Positions 1-8,708 of a stretch of DNA of 64,000 nt are shown here, in pieces; position 1 is the stretch's first letter, and every line of letters begins with the position of its first letter. Origin of the DNA: Pseudomonas sp. AB6 (GTDB taxonomy: Bacteria; Pseudomonadota; Gammaproteobacteria; Pseudomonadales; Pseudomonadaceae). The stretch covers positions 1,489,501 through 1,553,500 of the forward strand of contig NZ_JAVIWJ010000001.1 of NCBI RefSeq assembly GCF_034314105.1. The letters run 5' to 3'. Under the pieces are notes generated by a model, which was not told where the DNA came from, made no database searches, and worked only from the letters and a program-made list of their open reading frames with translations. The position numbers were made by a program, and so were the translations under genes.

Positions 1-2883
1 CTCGTCTTTGGCGAACTCGACGATAAGGATCGCGTTCTTACACGCCAAGCCCACCAGCACGATCAAACCGATCTGGGTGAAGATGTTGTTGTCGCTACCG
101 GCAATAATTACCCCGGCAATGGCTGAGAGCAGGGTCATCGGTACGATCAGGATTACCGCCAGTGGCAGGCTCCAGCTTTCGTACAAGGCAGCCAACACCA
201 GGAACGCCAGCAGTACGCAGAGTGGGAAGACCAACAGCGCAGTGTTACCCGATAAAATCTGCTGATAGGTCAGGTCGGTCCACTCATAGGTCATGCCGTT
301 AGGCAGTTCTTCTTTCAACAGTTTCTCAATGGCTTCTTGGGCTTGGCCTGAGCTATAGCCCGGTGCAGCGGCGCCGTTGATTTCTGCGGTGATGAAACCG
401 TTGTAGTGTTGAACGCGGTCGGGGCCCGAGGTGTTGCTGACCTTGATAAAGGTCGACAGCGGGATCATTTCACCAAGGTTGTTACGCACTTTCAATTGAC
501 CGATCTGCTCACCTTCCTGACGGAACTGTTGCTCGGCCTGGACGTTGACCTGATAAGTACGGCCGAAGCGGTTGAAGTCGTTGGCGTATAGCGAACCCAA
601 GTAGATCTGTAAGGTGTCAAAAATGTCATTGATGGCAACGCCATGGGTCTTGGCTTTTTCACGGTCGATGGCAGCATCGACCTGTGGCACGTTTACCGTG
701 TAGCTGGTAAACAGGGCAGCCAATCCTGGCGTCGTGCGGCTCTTGGTGATGATGTTCTGAGTTTCTTTGTAGAGCGCGTCATAACCCAGATTGCCACGGT
801 CTTCGATCTGCACCCGGAAGCCGCCGATGGTGCCCAAGCCTTGTACCGGTGGTGGTGGGAAGATCGCCATGTAGGCTTCTTGGATCGAACCAAACTTGGC
901 GTTCAGCGCACCGGCAATCGCGCCGGCCGATTCGCTGGCGTCCTTACGTTCGTCAAACGGCTTGAGTGTTACGAACACGATGCCAGCGTTCGGGCTGTTG
1001 GTGAAACCGTTGATCGACAGGCCGGGGAACGCCACTGCACTGTCCACGCCTGGCTGCTTGAGCGCAATGTCCGACATGCGTTTAATCACGTCTTCAGTAC
1101 GGTCAAGACTGGAAGCATCCGGCAATTGCGCGAAGGCCACCAGGTACTGCTTATCCTGGGTAGGTACGAAACCGGTCGGGGTGTTGGCGAAACCGAACCA
1201 AGTCAGCACGATCAGGCCGGCATACAGAAACAACGCGATGCCGCTGCTGCGGATGACTCTGCCAACGGTGCCCACATAACCATGGCTGGCTTTGTCGAAG
1301 AAGCGGTTGAATGGACGGAACAACCAACTGCCCAACAGCTTGTCGAGCAAGCGAGAGAAGCCATCTTTCGGTGCGTCATGCGCTCTGAGCAATACCGCCG
1401 ACAGGGCAGGGGATAACGTCAGGGAGTTGAACGCCGAAATCACGGTGGAGATAGCGATGGTCAGGGCGAACTGCTTATAAAACTGACCTGTCAGGCCTGA
1501 GATAAAGGCTGCCGGGATAAACACCGCACACAATACCAGCGCGGTGGCGATGATCGGGCCAGTGACTTCACTCATGGCTTTTTTGGTGGCTTCGATCGGA
1601 CTGAGTCCTAACTCGATATTTCGCTCGACGTTCTCCACCACCACAATCGCGTCATCCACCACGATCCCGATGGCTAGCACCAATCCAAACAGTGACAGTG
1701 CGTTGAGCGAGAAGCCAAACAGGTGCATCACGGCAAACGTACCGATCAATGACACCGGTACCGCCACCAATGGAATGATCGACGCACGCCAGGTTTGCAA
1801 GAATAGGATAACGACCAGTACCACCAGAATCAGGGCTTCAAACAGGGTATGAACCACTGCTTCGATGGAACCACGGACGAAAATGGTTGGGTCGTAGACG
1901 ATGGAGAAGTCCATGCCTTCGGGAAAGCTCTTCTTCAGTTCAGCCATTTTTGCCCGAACTTCGTTAGAGATTTCGATGGCGTTGGAGCCAGGGCGCTGAA
2001 AGATTGGAATCGCTACTGCGGGTTGATTATTCAGCAGCGAGCGCAGTGCGTATTGGCTGGAGCCGAGTTCTATTCGCGCGATGTCCTTGAGTCGCGTGAT
2101 TTCACCATTAGGGCCCGCACGGACGATGATGTTCTCGAACTCTTCCTCGGTGACCAAACGGCCTTGGGTGTTAACCGACATCTGGAAGCTGGTGGCATCC
2201 GGCGAAGGCGGTGAGCCCAGAGAACCGGCTGCAACTTGACGGTTCTGTTCGCGAATCGCGTTTACTACATCGATGGCAGTCAGATTGCGTGAAGCCGTCT
2301 TGTTTGGATCAAGCCATACCCGCAGCGAGTAATCACCCATGCCGAACAGTTGTACGTCACCGACGCCACCCAGTCGCGCCAGTTCATCCTTGATATTGAG
2401 GATGGCGTAGTTGGACAGGTAGAGCATGTCGTAACGTTTGTCCGGGGAGGTCAAGTGGACCACCATCGTCAAATCGGGTGAGGCCTTGTCTACGGTGATA
2501 CCTATGCGCGTCACTTCTACTGGAAGCTTGGGCTCGGTGCGGGTCACACGGTTTTGAACTTGTACCTGTGCGTTATCCAGGTTAGTGCCCAGCGCAAAGG
2601 TGATCGTCAACGTGATCTTGCCATCAGCGGTGGACTGCGAGGACATGTACAGCATGTTCTCGACCCCGGTAATAGCTTGTTCCAGAGGAGCAGCAACGGT
2701 TTCGCCGATCACTTTGGGGTTAGCGCCAGGGAAGTTGGCACGTACAACCACGGTTGGCGGTACAACTTCCGGATATTCACTGATCGGTAGCTGAAACAGT
2801 GAAATGGCCCCTGCGATCAGGATCATCAGCGACAGCACCGCAGCGAAGATCGGTCGCGATATGAAGAATTGAGAGAAATTCAT
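1..2883 (-). CDS. mexF: RND efflux inner-membrane transporter MexF (3' end outside window)
   Basis: This is the proton-driven drug exporter of a MexEF-OprN-type tripartite pump in the inner membrane. The frame is open from the ATG at 2883 to the window edge, about 961 codons; MexF is normally about 1060 residues, so roughly the last 100 are missing. Translation begins MNFSQFFISRPIFAAVLSLM, the usual first transmembrane helix of HAE1 RND pumps. Further in are the periplasmic porter segments (NFPGANPKVIGETVAAPLE), then the transmembrane block with the paired-Asp proton relay (GLVLAIGIVVDDAIVVVEN). It starts 10 nt after the mexE stop, preceded by GGGA, so the two are co-transcribed. The near-identity I recall to P. 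aeruginosa MexF makes the call firm; the outer-membrane partner oprN would lie beyond the edge. Confidence 0.96.
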   Translation of the reverse strand, partial: MNFSQFFISRPIFAAVLSLMILIAGAISLFQLPISEYPEVVPPTVVVRANFPGANPKVIGETVAAPLEQAITGVENMLYMSSQSTADGKITLTITFALGTNLDNAQVQVQNRVTRTEPKLPVEVTRIGITVDKASPDLTMVVHLTSPDKRYDMLYLSNYAILNIKDELARLGGVGDVQLFGMGDYSLRVWLDPNKTASRNLTAIDVVNAIREQNRQVAAGSLGSPPSPDATSFQMSVNTQGRLVTEEEFENIIVRAGPNGEITRLKDIARIELGSSQYALRSLLNNQPAVAIPIFQRPGSNAIEISNEVRAKMAELKKSFPEGMDFSIVYDPTIFVRGSIEAVVHTLFEALILVVLVVILFLQTWRASIIPLVAVPVSLIGTFAVMHLFGFSLNALSLFGLVLAIGIVVDDAIVVVENVERNIELGLSPIEATKKAMSEVTGPIIATALVLCAVFIPAAFISGLTGQFYKQFALTIAISTVISAFNSLTLSPALSAVLLRAHDAPKDGFSRLLDKLLGSWLFRPFNRFFDKASHGYVGTVGRVIRSSGIALFLYAGLIVLTWFGFANTPTGFVPTQDKQYLVAFAQLPDASSLDRTEDVIKRMSDIALKQPGVDSAVAFPGLSINGFTNSPNAGIVFVTLKPFDERKDASESAGAIAGALNAKFGSIQEAYMAIFPPPPVQGLGTIGGFRVQIEDRGNLGYDALYKETQNIITKSRTTPGLAALFTSYTVNVPQVDAAIDREKAKTHGVAINDIFDTLQIYLGSLYANDFNRFGRTYQVNVQAEQQFRQEGEQIGQLKVRNNLGEMIPLSTFIKVSNTSGPDRVQHYNGFITAEINGAAAPGYSSGQAQEAIEKLLKEELPNGMTYEWTDLTYQQILSGNTALLVFPLCVLLAFLVLAALYESWSLPLAVILIVPMTLLSAIAGVIIAGSDNNIFTQIGLIVLVGLACKNAILIVEFAKDE

Positions 2884-2893
2884 GAGTTATCCC

Positions 2894-4126
2894 TTAACCG
2901 CGTGGGGAAGCGTTGCTTGCCAGTTTGGCTGCTGCTTGCTGGACATTGCTGGCTTCAAGCGCCTCGCGCTGTTTAGCAAGAGCAGCAAGGGTCTCGGCGC
3001 TGGCCATCTGAGTGACTTCAGGGTCTACCAGGGTGCCCGGGCGAACGCGCTGCAAGCCCTTGACTACGATGGTGTCGTCTTTGGTCAATCCGCTACGAAC
3101 GATACGTAAACCTTCGAGTTTTGGACCCAGTTCGACGCTGCGATAAGCCGGCTTGTTATCAGCACCCACCACCAGTACGAATTTTTTACCCAAATCAGTA
3201 CCAACAGCTTCATCGCTGATCAGCACAGCCGAGTAAGTACCGCTTCCCACTAGTTTGAGGCGGGCGTAGAGCCCCGGCGTAAACTGGCCATCGGCGTTAT
3301 CAAACACTGCGCGGCCACGGATGGTGCCGGTTTTCGGATTAACCTGGTTGTCGACGAAATTCATCGTGCCTTGGTGGGTGTTGCCTTCCTCATTGGACAG
3401 ACCAAGGAATACTGGGGTGGCCTGACCGCGCTTACCTTTGCGTGCCAGCTCTTTGTATTTCAGAAAAACACGCTCGTCCGCGTCGAAGTAGGCGTATACC
3501 TTGTCGGTGGAAACCACACTGGTCAGCGCTGTTACGTCGGCGGTCACAATGTTGCCGGCGGTTATCTCCGCACGGCTGACGCGGCCACTGATCGGCGACG
3601 TCACGCGGGTGAAGCTCAGGTTGAGGCGAGCCAGATCCAGTTGAGCCTGGATGGCATCGACACCGGCTTTAGCTTCTTGAGCGGAGGTATTACGAGTGTC
3701 GGCCAGTTCTGCAGAGATAGCGTTACTGCTCAACAGGCGCTGGCCACGTTGCGCTTCATTTCCGGTACGGATCAACGTAGCGCGTGCTTGCGCCAATTGG
3801 GCTTCTAGACGATGAACTTCGGAGAGGAATGGGCGAGGATCGATCTGATACAACGTCTCGCCTTTCTTAACCAAAGCACCGTCAGTGAACGAGACCTGAT
3901 CAATCTGGCCAGAAACCCGTGGGCGGATTTCAACGGTTTCCGGTGCCTCCAAGCGGCCGGTAAATTCGTCCCATTCGTTGACGGGTTGTTCCAGTACCTT
4001 GGCAACGGTCACTTTCGCGGCAGCGGGTGCCGCCGCTGCTGCGGGACCGTGTTGACCACACGCGCTGATCATGACCAAGGCCAGTGCAGCAATGGGGTAG
4101 CGCAAGTGATTGAATGACTGTGCCAT
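2894..4126 (-). CDS. mexE: RND efflux periplasmic adaptor lipoprotein MexE
   Basis: Membrane-fusion subunit that links MexF to its outer-membrane channel. The chosen ATG at 4126 gives 410 residues beginning MAQSFNHLRYPIAALALVM and a lipobox ending in SAC-G, so the protein is a lipoprotein anchored to the inner membrane. An in-frame ATG at 4216 would bury the signal peptide behind 30 extra residues and sits inside the putative MexT box, so it was rejected. The body shows the HlyD/AcrA arrangement: a beta-barrel/lipoyl part (VEIRPRVSGQIDQVSF), an alpha hairpin rich in Gln and Ala (HRLEAQLAQARATLIRTGNE), the returning lipoyl half (VTSPISGRVSRAEITAGNIV), then the membrane-proximal domain. It lies between mexT and mexF in one orientation, as in the mexT-mexEF-oprN locus. 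Confidence 0.95.
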   Translation of the reverse strand: MAQSFNHLRYPIAALALVMISACGQHGPAAAAAPAAAKVTVAKVLEQPVNEWDEFTGRLEAPETVEIRPRVSGQIDQVSFTDGALVKKGETLYQIDPRPFLSEVHRLEAQLAQARATLIRTGNEAQRGQRLLSSNAISAELADTRNTSAQEAKAGVDAIQAQLDLARLNLSFTRVTSPISGRVSRAEITAGNIVTADVTALTSVVSTDKVYAYFDADERVFLKYKELARKGKRGQATPVFLGLSNEEGNTHQGTMNFVDNQVNPKTGTIRGRAVFDNADGQFTPGLYARLKLVGSGTYSAVLISDEAVGTDLGKKFVLVVGADNKPAYRSVELGPKLEGLRIVRSGLTKDDTIVVKGLQRVRPGTLVDPEVTQMASAETLAALAKQREALEASNVQQAAAKLASNASPRG

Positions 4127-4202
4127 GGGAAAAATCCGCCAATATTCGTTAAGTTGGCGGATTCTGTTCTGGCAGCTGGTATTGCACGAATCGAATGAAC
4201 CG

Positions 4203-4226
4203 AAGGTTAATATCATTGAGAATGAT
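4203..4226 (-). promoter_or_regulatory. Putative MexT (LysR) box upstream of mexE
   Basis: Read on the minus strand the site is ATCA-N5-AATGAT-N4-ACCTT, with an inner inverted repeat ATCATT-GAG-AATGAT (4212-4226). It resembles the nod-box-like MexT motif I remember as ATCA-N5-GTCGAT-N4-ACYAT. It lies between the mexT stop and the mexE start, about 77-100 nt before mexE, where an activator site is expected. A similar site precedes mexS. Confidence 0.6.
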
Positions 4227-4246
4227 GTATAAGTCCCTCCCAGGCT

Positions 4247-5164
4247 CTAGATCAAGCTATCAGGGTCACCGAAGAACATTTGTATGCGAGAACGTAACCA
4301 GCGTTCACCGGGGTCGTTGTCCTGGGAACCACGCCACGCCATGTGCAGCTCAAAAGTACGGGTTTCGATAGGAACATCTTCAGAGCGCACGCCTCCCGCA
4401 GCTGTTAGCACTTCAGCCGCATAGTCGGGAACCGTTGCGACGATATCGGTGCCCGCGATCAATGTCGCAAGGCCATTGAATTGCGGCACAGCTAAAACGA
4501 CATGGCGCTTACGGCCCACTTTCTCCAAATATTCATCGATAAACCCACCCAAGTCGCCGGCAAACGATACCAAAGCATGGGGACGTGCACAGAAATCATC
4601 CAGACTCAAGGGTCCGGGTACGGTGTCAGCCCGTAATAACTTGGCTTTACTGCGGCGCAGTACCTTGCGTTTGGCGTTGGCGGGTAGGTCAGTGGTGTAG
4701 CTGACTCCGATGGAAATTTCACCTGATGCCAACAGCGCCGGCATCAGAATGTAGTTCACACGACGCACCACTACCACGATACCGGGCGCCTCAGAACGTA
4801 AACGTTTGAGCAGTGAGGGCAGTAATGCAAACTCCGCGTCATCGGACAATCCAATGCGAAACACCGTAGTGCTGGTCGCCGGATCAAATTCCGAGGCCCG
4901 ACTGACAGCCGTCGAGATGGAATCAAGTGCCGGGGAAAGCAGCGCAAATATCTCAACCGCGCGTGCAGTAGGTTCCATGCTGCGGCCGGTGCGCACAAAA
5001 AGCGGATCATCGAATAACCCACGCAACCGAGACAGCGCGGCGCTGATTGCCGGTTGTCCGAGGAAAAGCTTTTCTGCGGCACGAGTGACACTTCGCTCAT
5101 GCATGAGGGTTTCAAACACAATTAGCAAGTTGAGGTCGACGCGACGCAGGTCGTTGCGATTCAT
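4247..5164 (-). CDS. mexT: LysR-family activator MexT
   Basis: LysR-type transcription factor of 305 residues that would activate mexEF(-oprN) and respond to the redox/electrophile state set by MexS. The N-terminal winged helix-turn-helix spans about residues 9-68 (RVDLNLLIVFETLMHERSV, then AISAALSRLRGLFDDPLF). The rest is the periplasmic-binding-like effector domain, with the stretch VFRIGLSDDAEF typical of MexT. The frame is full length with no frameshift, unlike the naturally inactive mexT of some P. aeruginosa strains. It lies directly upstream of mexE on the same strand and is divergent from mexS, matching the known locus order. The ATG at 5164 follows a GAGAT stretch that could act as a ribosome site. 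Confidence 0.93.
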   Translation of the reverse strand: MNRNDLRRVDLNLLIVFETLMHERSVTRAAEKLFLGQPAISAALSRLRGLFDDPLFVRTGRSMEPTARAVEIFALLSPALDSISTAVSRASEFDPATSTTVFRIGLSDDAEFALLPSLLKRLRSEAPGIVVVVRRVNYILMPALLASGEISIGVSYTTDLPANAKRKVLRRSKAKLLRADTVPGPLSLDDFCARPHALVSFAGDLGGFIDEYLEKVGRKRHVVLAVPQFNGLATLIAGTDIVATVPDYAAEVLTAAGGVRSEDVPIETRTFELHMAWRGSQDNDPGERWLRSRIQMFFGDPDSLI

Positions 5165-5642
5165 AAACAGATGATCTCGGGCCGTTTGTCGATGCGATGG
5201 TCTATGCCAACACGGGGCTTGCGATCTTTCTGCTCAGGCCCGCGGCCTGGGTGAGAAATCGCCGAACTGAATAATACGAGGAATCCGTTACTGGGGCATC
5301 GAAAAGTTGAACACTGCCGGATTTATCATCATCACCAGTGATAGTTGCCTATAAAAACCCTACCGTTAGGCGTTTGCCCGGAACGCTCTGCGCTGGATAT
5401 ACACCAATCAGAAATGCCGCTGGCTGAGCGAATTTTGCAGGCGGGTTGCATTGTCGCGCCGACATGCTATTCAATGCCCTCAGAAATGGCAGGATTCCAG
5501 CGGTTATTTGCCGATGGTTTTGTTGACCTAAAAAAGCTCCAGAATCAATGACAGACATGTCGACTATTAACATCCACTTGTAGTCTTCCCGGATAACCCC
5601 GGATAAAGTCATGGCATTAAGGTTCATTAGACGAGGTTCGAA
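5165..5642. other. mexT-mexS divergent intergenic region
   Basis: About 480 bases with no convincing gene. It must hold the divergent promoters of mexT and mexS. A MexT-type box is annotated at 5328-5352; nothing else is recognised. Short open frames here show no family signature. Confidence 0.5.
5328..5352 (+). promoter_or_regulatory. Putative MexT (LysR) box upstream of mexS
   Basis: The plus strand reads ATCA-N5-AGTGAT-N4-GCCTAT, with the same spacing as the box before mexE (ATCA-N5-AATGAT-N4-ACCTT). It lies about 290 nt before mexS in the divergent region. MexT is known to control mexS in P. aeruginosa; the site itself is inferred from pattern only. Confidence 0.5.
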
Positions 5643-6665
5643 ATGTCCCGCACGATCCGTTTTCATCAGTTTGGTCCGGCAGAGGTTCTCAAAATTGAGG
5701 AGCACCCTGTCGAGCAACCGGCATCCGGTGAGGTGCAAGTGCGCGTGGAAGCGATCGGCATAAGTTGGTATGACGTTCTATGGCGACAGAATCTAGCGCC
5801 CTCGCAGGCTTGTTTGCCCGCCGGGCTTGGTCAGGAAATGGCCGGGGTTGTTTGCGCACTAGGCGACGGCGTCACTGACTTGGCAGTGGGTGACAAAGTG
5901 GCGAGTTTTCCAGCAGCCACCGCCAACAAACACCCGGTTTATGGCGAATTGATCGTACTGCCTCGATCAGCGCTGACTCGCTACCCAGAACTGTTGACAC
6001 CGGTTGAAGCCTGCGTCCATTACACACCGTTCTTGATTGCCTATTTTGCATACGTTGATCTGGCGCGCGTAAAACCGGGACAAACTGCACTTATCACTGA
6101 TGCAAGCCATTGTGCTGGCCCTGCTTTCGTTCAATTGGGCAAGGCATTAGGTGTCAAAGTAATCGCAGCAGCCAAGACTTCCGCGCAACGTGAATACTTA
6201 CTGGCCCTTGGGGCTGACAAAGTGATTGTTACTGAAGAACAAGATTTGCTGATCGCCATTAACAAATACACGGATAACCGTGGTGTAGATGTGGTTTTTG
6301 ATGGTTTGGGCGGTCCGCAGATGTCGATTTTAGGTGATGTTTTGGCTCCACGCGGCAGTTTGATTCTGTATGGATTGCAGGGGGGTAATCAAACCCCCTT
6401 TCCGGCCTGCGCTGCATTTCAAAAAAACATCCAGTTTTTTGTCCATTGTCTGGGCAACTTCACCGGAAAACCAGAATTGGGTATTACTCAAGACGAAGCT
6501 GCTTTGCAACGTGCGTTGCGTGAAATAAATCAACTGACGGCTGATAGGGTATTACTTCCTCAGGTAACACGATCTTTTGCATTTGATGATGTTATTGCGG
6601 CCCACCGCTACATGGACCAATGCCCAACCACCGGGCGAGCGGTATTAGTGATTGGTCCAGCTTAA
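5643..6665 (+). CDS. mexS: MexS-type zinc-free alcohol dehydrogenase/quinone oxidoreductase
   Basis: Medium-chain dehydrogenase/reductase family oxidoreductase of 340 residues, close to the usual MexS length of about 339. In P. aeruginosa MexS keeps MexT inactive, and its loss switches on MexEF-OprN, probably through accumulation of electrophilic metabolites. Seen here: the GroES-like N-terminal fold (residues about 25-130, GLGQEMAGVVCALGDGV), then a Rossmann segment (KPGQTALITDASHCAGPAFV) and the dinucleotide region DVVFDGLGG. The catalytic zinc ligands of classical alcohol dehydrogenases are not evident, as in quinone oxidoreductase-like members. The gene is divergent from mexT with GAGG 6-7 nt before the ATG. 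The frame is intact, which suggests the pump is normally kept repressed. Confidence 0.9.
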   Translation: MSRTIRFHQFGPAEVLKIEEHPVEQPASGEVQVRVEAIGISWYDVLWRQNLAPSQACLPAGLGQEMAGVVCALGDGVTDLAVGDKVASFPAATANKHPVYGELIVLPRSALTRYPELLTPVEACVHYTPFLIAYFAYVDLARVKPGQTALITDASHCAGPAFVQLGKALGVKVIAAAKTSAQREYLLALGADKVIVTEEQDLLIAINKYTDNRGVDVVFDGLGGPQMSILGDVLAPRGSLILYGLQGGNQTPFPACAAFQKNIQFFVHCLGNFTGKPELGITQDEAALQRALREINQLTADRVLLPQVTRSFAFDDVIAAHRYMDQCPTTGRAVLVIGPA

Positions 6666-7152
6666 TATTGTGATTTGTGCGGCACCGTCGTTCAGGTGCC
6701 GCCAATGACCAAGCCATTACGCTGCAATGCAGCTTTATCTAATTGAAATCTTGTCGTCATTCGACAGAATTCTTTTAGTCTCTACGGTGTAAGAAAATCT
6801 GGAAATCACCCCATCCTGTTTGCGCAAGGAGCAGGGGTTATAAAAATAAACAAAAACAGCGGCGCTCCGATTAATAAACGCTTTCCGTATAAACAATAAA
6901 CACGGGGCGAATAATCGAAAGTTTAATAGTCACTGACCTGCTTTTTCTGAGTTTTCTGTACCTTGTAATCTTTGTGCAAATACCGATAATACTCCGGTAA
7001 TTATTGCTCAAGGAATGAGTCATGGTCCAACAACAATACCCTTCCAGTCCGTCATCCCGCCCCCAACTTCTCTCCTCTAACATGCGCCGTGGGTGCAGGA
7101 CGGGCACTCTCTATAGCTTGAAAACTGGTTATTATTGCAACGGTATTGCGCT
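6666..7152. other. Intergenic region between mexS and the PP-loop gene
   Basis: AT-rich stretch of nearly 490 bases with no supported gene. It begins with the hairpin at 6679-6702 and must hold the promoter of the PP-loop gene. A small inverted repeat TGTCG-N5-CGACA lies near 6754. No regulator motif is recognised. Confidence 0.4.
6679..6702 (+). terminator. Hairpin after mexS, possible terminator
   Basis: Perfect 8-bp stem GCGGCACC / GGTGCCGC with an 8-nt loop, 13 nt after the mexS stop. No U-run follows, so intrinsic termination is uncertain; it may only stabilise the 3' end. Confidence 0.4.
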
Positions 7153-8649
7153 ATGAGTTCTATTCATGAACAGGCAATGAATTACGTTTATCAACAAGTA
7201 TTGCAGCGGTTGACCAGTTACTTCTCCCGCGCCGAGCGAACAGCTCTGCAATTGTTTATCCAACGTTTAATCGTGTCCGCTGGCGGTGTTGAACGTATCG
7301 GCACTTATAAAGTAATGGTTGCATTCAGCGGTGGAAAGGACAGCGCCTACACCGTGGCATTTTTACGTGCCGCTCAATTGAGTATCGCCAACCGGTCGCC
7401 AACTACCTTCTCCCTTCGGGTTGCAACCCTGCGCCACGCTGGCATGACGTCGGCGGTGATTGAAAATATTCACCGCAGTTATTCGGCCCTGTTTCTTTAT
7501 GACGACCCACGTGTCGAAGTGCTGATGGTGGACCAACAACTCGTCAGGCCCTTTAATGTCGAGACCTCATTTTCTGCAGCGGGCCGCGAGCGTAACCGTG
7601 CGGATATGTTACTAACCGGCCACATGACGGCTGGCGATGGCCGCGCAACCTTCTGCAATAGTTGTTACCTGGGGCTGGCGGATTTTTTTGGGCGCGCTGC
7701 CTGCTGGGGAACCGGCATCGATTCGTTGGTCAGCGGCGATTCTCGCAAGGAGCAAAAACAATACATGGCCTGGGTCATGCGCTTGGCTGAGGGGCTTGAA
7801 CTTCCTGCCTCGGATTGGCGCAACCAAAGTTTCAACGGCGTGCTTAAAACCGTTAGCGCAGTAGGGCAAGCTTATTATCAAGAGCTCTACGGCGAGGGCG
7901 ATGAGGCCGGTAGTCGAACTTGGGCTTACCCCAATAAGGCCATTGTTCCCGCGTTCCTCACCCTGTTTGATCTGGTGAGCTGTAATGCCGAGGATCACTG
8001 GCCGTTATTGACTGAGTTTCTGAACTTCCGGTTTGACGATCTCTCATTTAATTTCAGTGAGTCAGATTGCGCTAACCCGATGCTGATGGCGCATATGCGC
8101 GGCCTGCAGGCCCAGTATGTGAGTGATCTCACTTACCAAGAAGGCGTCAAGCAATACCTGATAATTGCGAAAGCCATGATGCGCAGCAAAAGAATGCCCG
8201 AGCAGTTAATTGACCAAGCGATGGCCGCTTATGACAACTCTGCAAAAATTGAGGCGCGGCGGGTGCTTTCAGCGTCCCATGCTTTAGATGCATTTGGCCT
8301 GAACGAAGCTCAGCTGGTATGCCTGCTATTCGCCCCCTTTGTCGATTCGGGTTTTTCCCTTGAAGCCTTTCTACGTCGTTGCCATCCCGGGATGCTTGTT
8401 GCTTTGCCCGACCTGCACAAAGCCCTCATGGGGTTGCCTGTACCGGAGCACGTTACTCAATGGCTGATCGACATCAGCGGCTTGAGCAAGGTCGGCTTGC
8501 AATCGCTGTATGGCAAATCGCGGGTGAATTTTAGTGATTCATCCTCGTTGATTGCGAGGGTTCGTGCAGGCGATCCGGACAAGCGTCGACTCATTACGGT
8601 GGATGCCGAAACGGGTGAGCTACTGGCTGAAACAGTGTCCGGGCGCTGA
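7153..8649 (+). CDS. PP-loop ATP pyrophosphatase of unknown pathway
   Basis: A protein of 498 residues with the adenylating PP-loop signature SGGKDS at about residues 59-64, placing it among N-type ATP pyrophosphatases (tRNA lysidine synthetase, QueC, TtcA, asparagine synthetase C-domain). These activate a substrate by adenylation and release PPi. A CNSC pair at about C168/C171 could bind zinc or a cluster or carry sulfur, as in thiolation enzymes. A further conserved-looking stretch is SGDSRKEQKQY. I do not recognise a named family and cannot give the substrate. A TTG at 7135 would add six residues; the ATG at 7153 is preferred, although neither has a clear ribosome site. A MocR-type regulator follows 59 nt later on the same strand, so the two are probably co-transcribed and functionally linked. 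Confidence 0.75.
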   Translation: MSSIHEQAMNYVYQQVLQRLTSYFSRAERTALQLFIQRLIVSAGGVERIGTYKVMVAFSGGKDSAYTVAFLRAAQLSIANRSPTTFSLRVATLRHAGMTSAVIENIHRSYSALFLYDDPRVEVLMVDQQLVRPFNVETSFSAAGRERNRADMLLTGHMTAGDGRATFCNSCYLGLADFFGRAACWGTGIDSLVSGDSRKEQKQYMAWVMRLAEGLELPASDWRNQSFNGVLKTVSAVGQAYYQELYGEGDEAGSRTWAYPNKAIVPAFLTLFDLVSCNAEDHWPLLTEFLNFRFDDLSFNFSESDCANPMLMAHMRGLQAQYVSDLTYQEGVKQYLIIAKAMMRSKRMPEQLIDQAMAAYDNSAKIEARRVLSASHALDAFGLNEAQLVCLLFAPFVDSGFSLEAFLRRCHPGMLVALPDLHKALMGLPVPEHVTQWLIDISGLSKVGLQSLYGKSRVNFSDSSSLIARVRAGDPDKRRLITVDAETGELLAETVSGR

Positions 8650-8708
8650 GTGGAATTGATTTCCATAAAGGCCACCCGCCCCCGGTCACCCGCTATCGAG
8701 GAGATCTT

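Noticed and set aside
643..1416. Long open frame on the plus strand within mexF
   Set aside because: It is the antisense shadow of the conserved mexF coding sequence and has no family signature.
4127..4216. Upstream ATG for mexE at 4216
   Set aside because: It would put 30 residues before the lipoprotein signal and sits in the MexT-like box.
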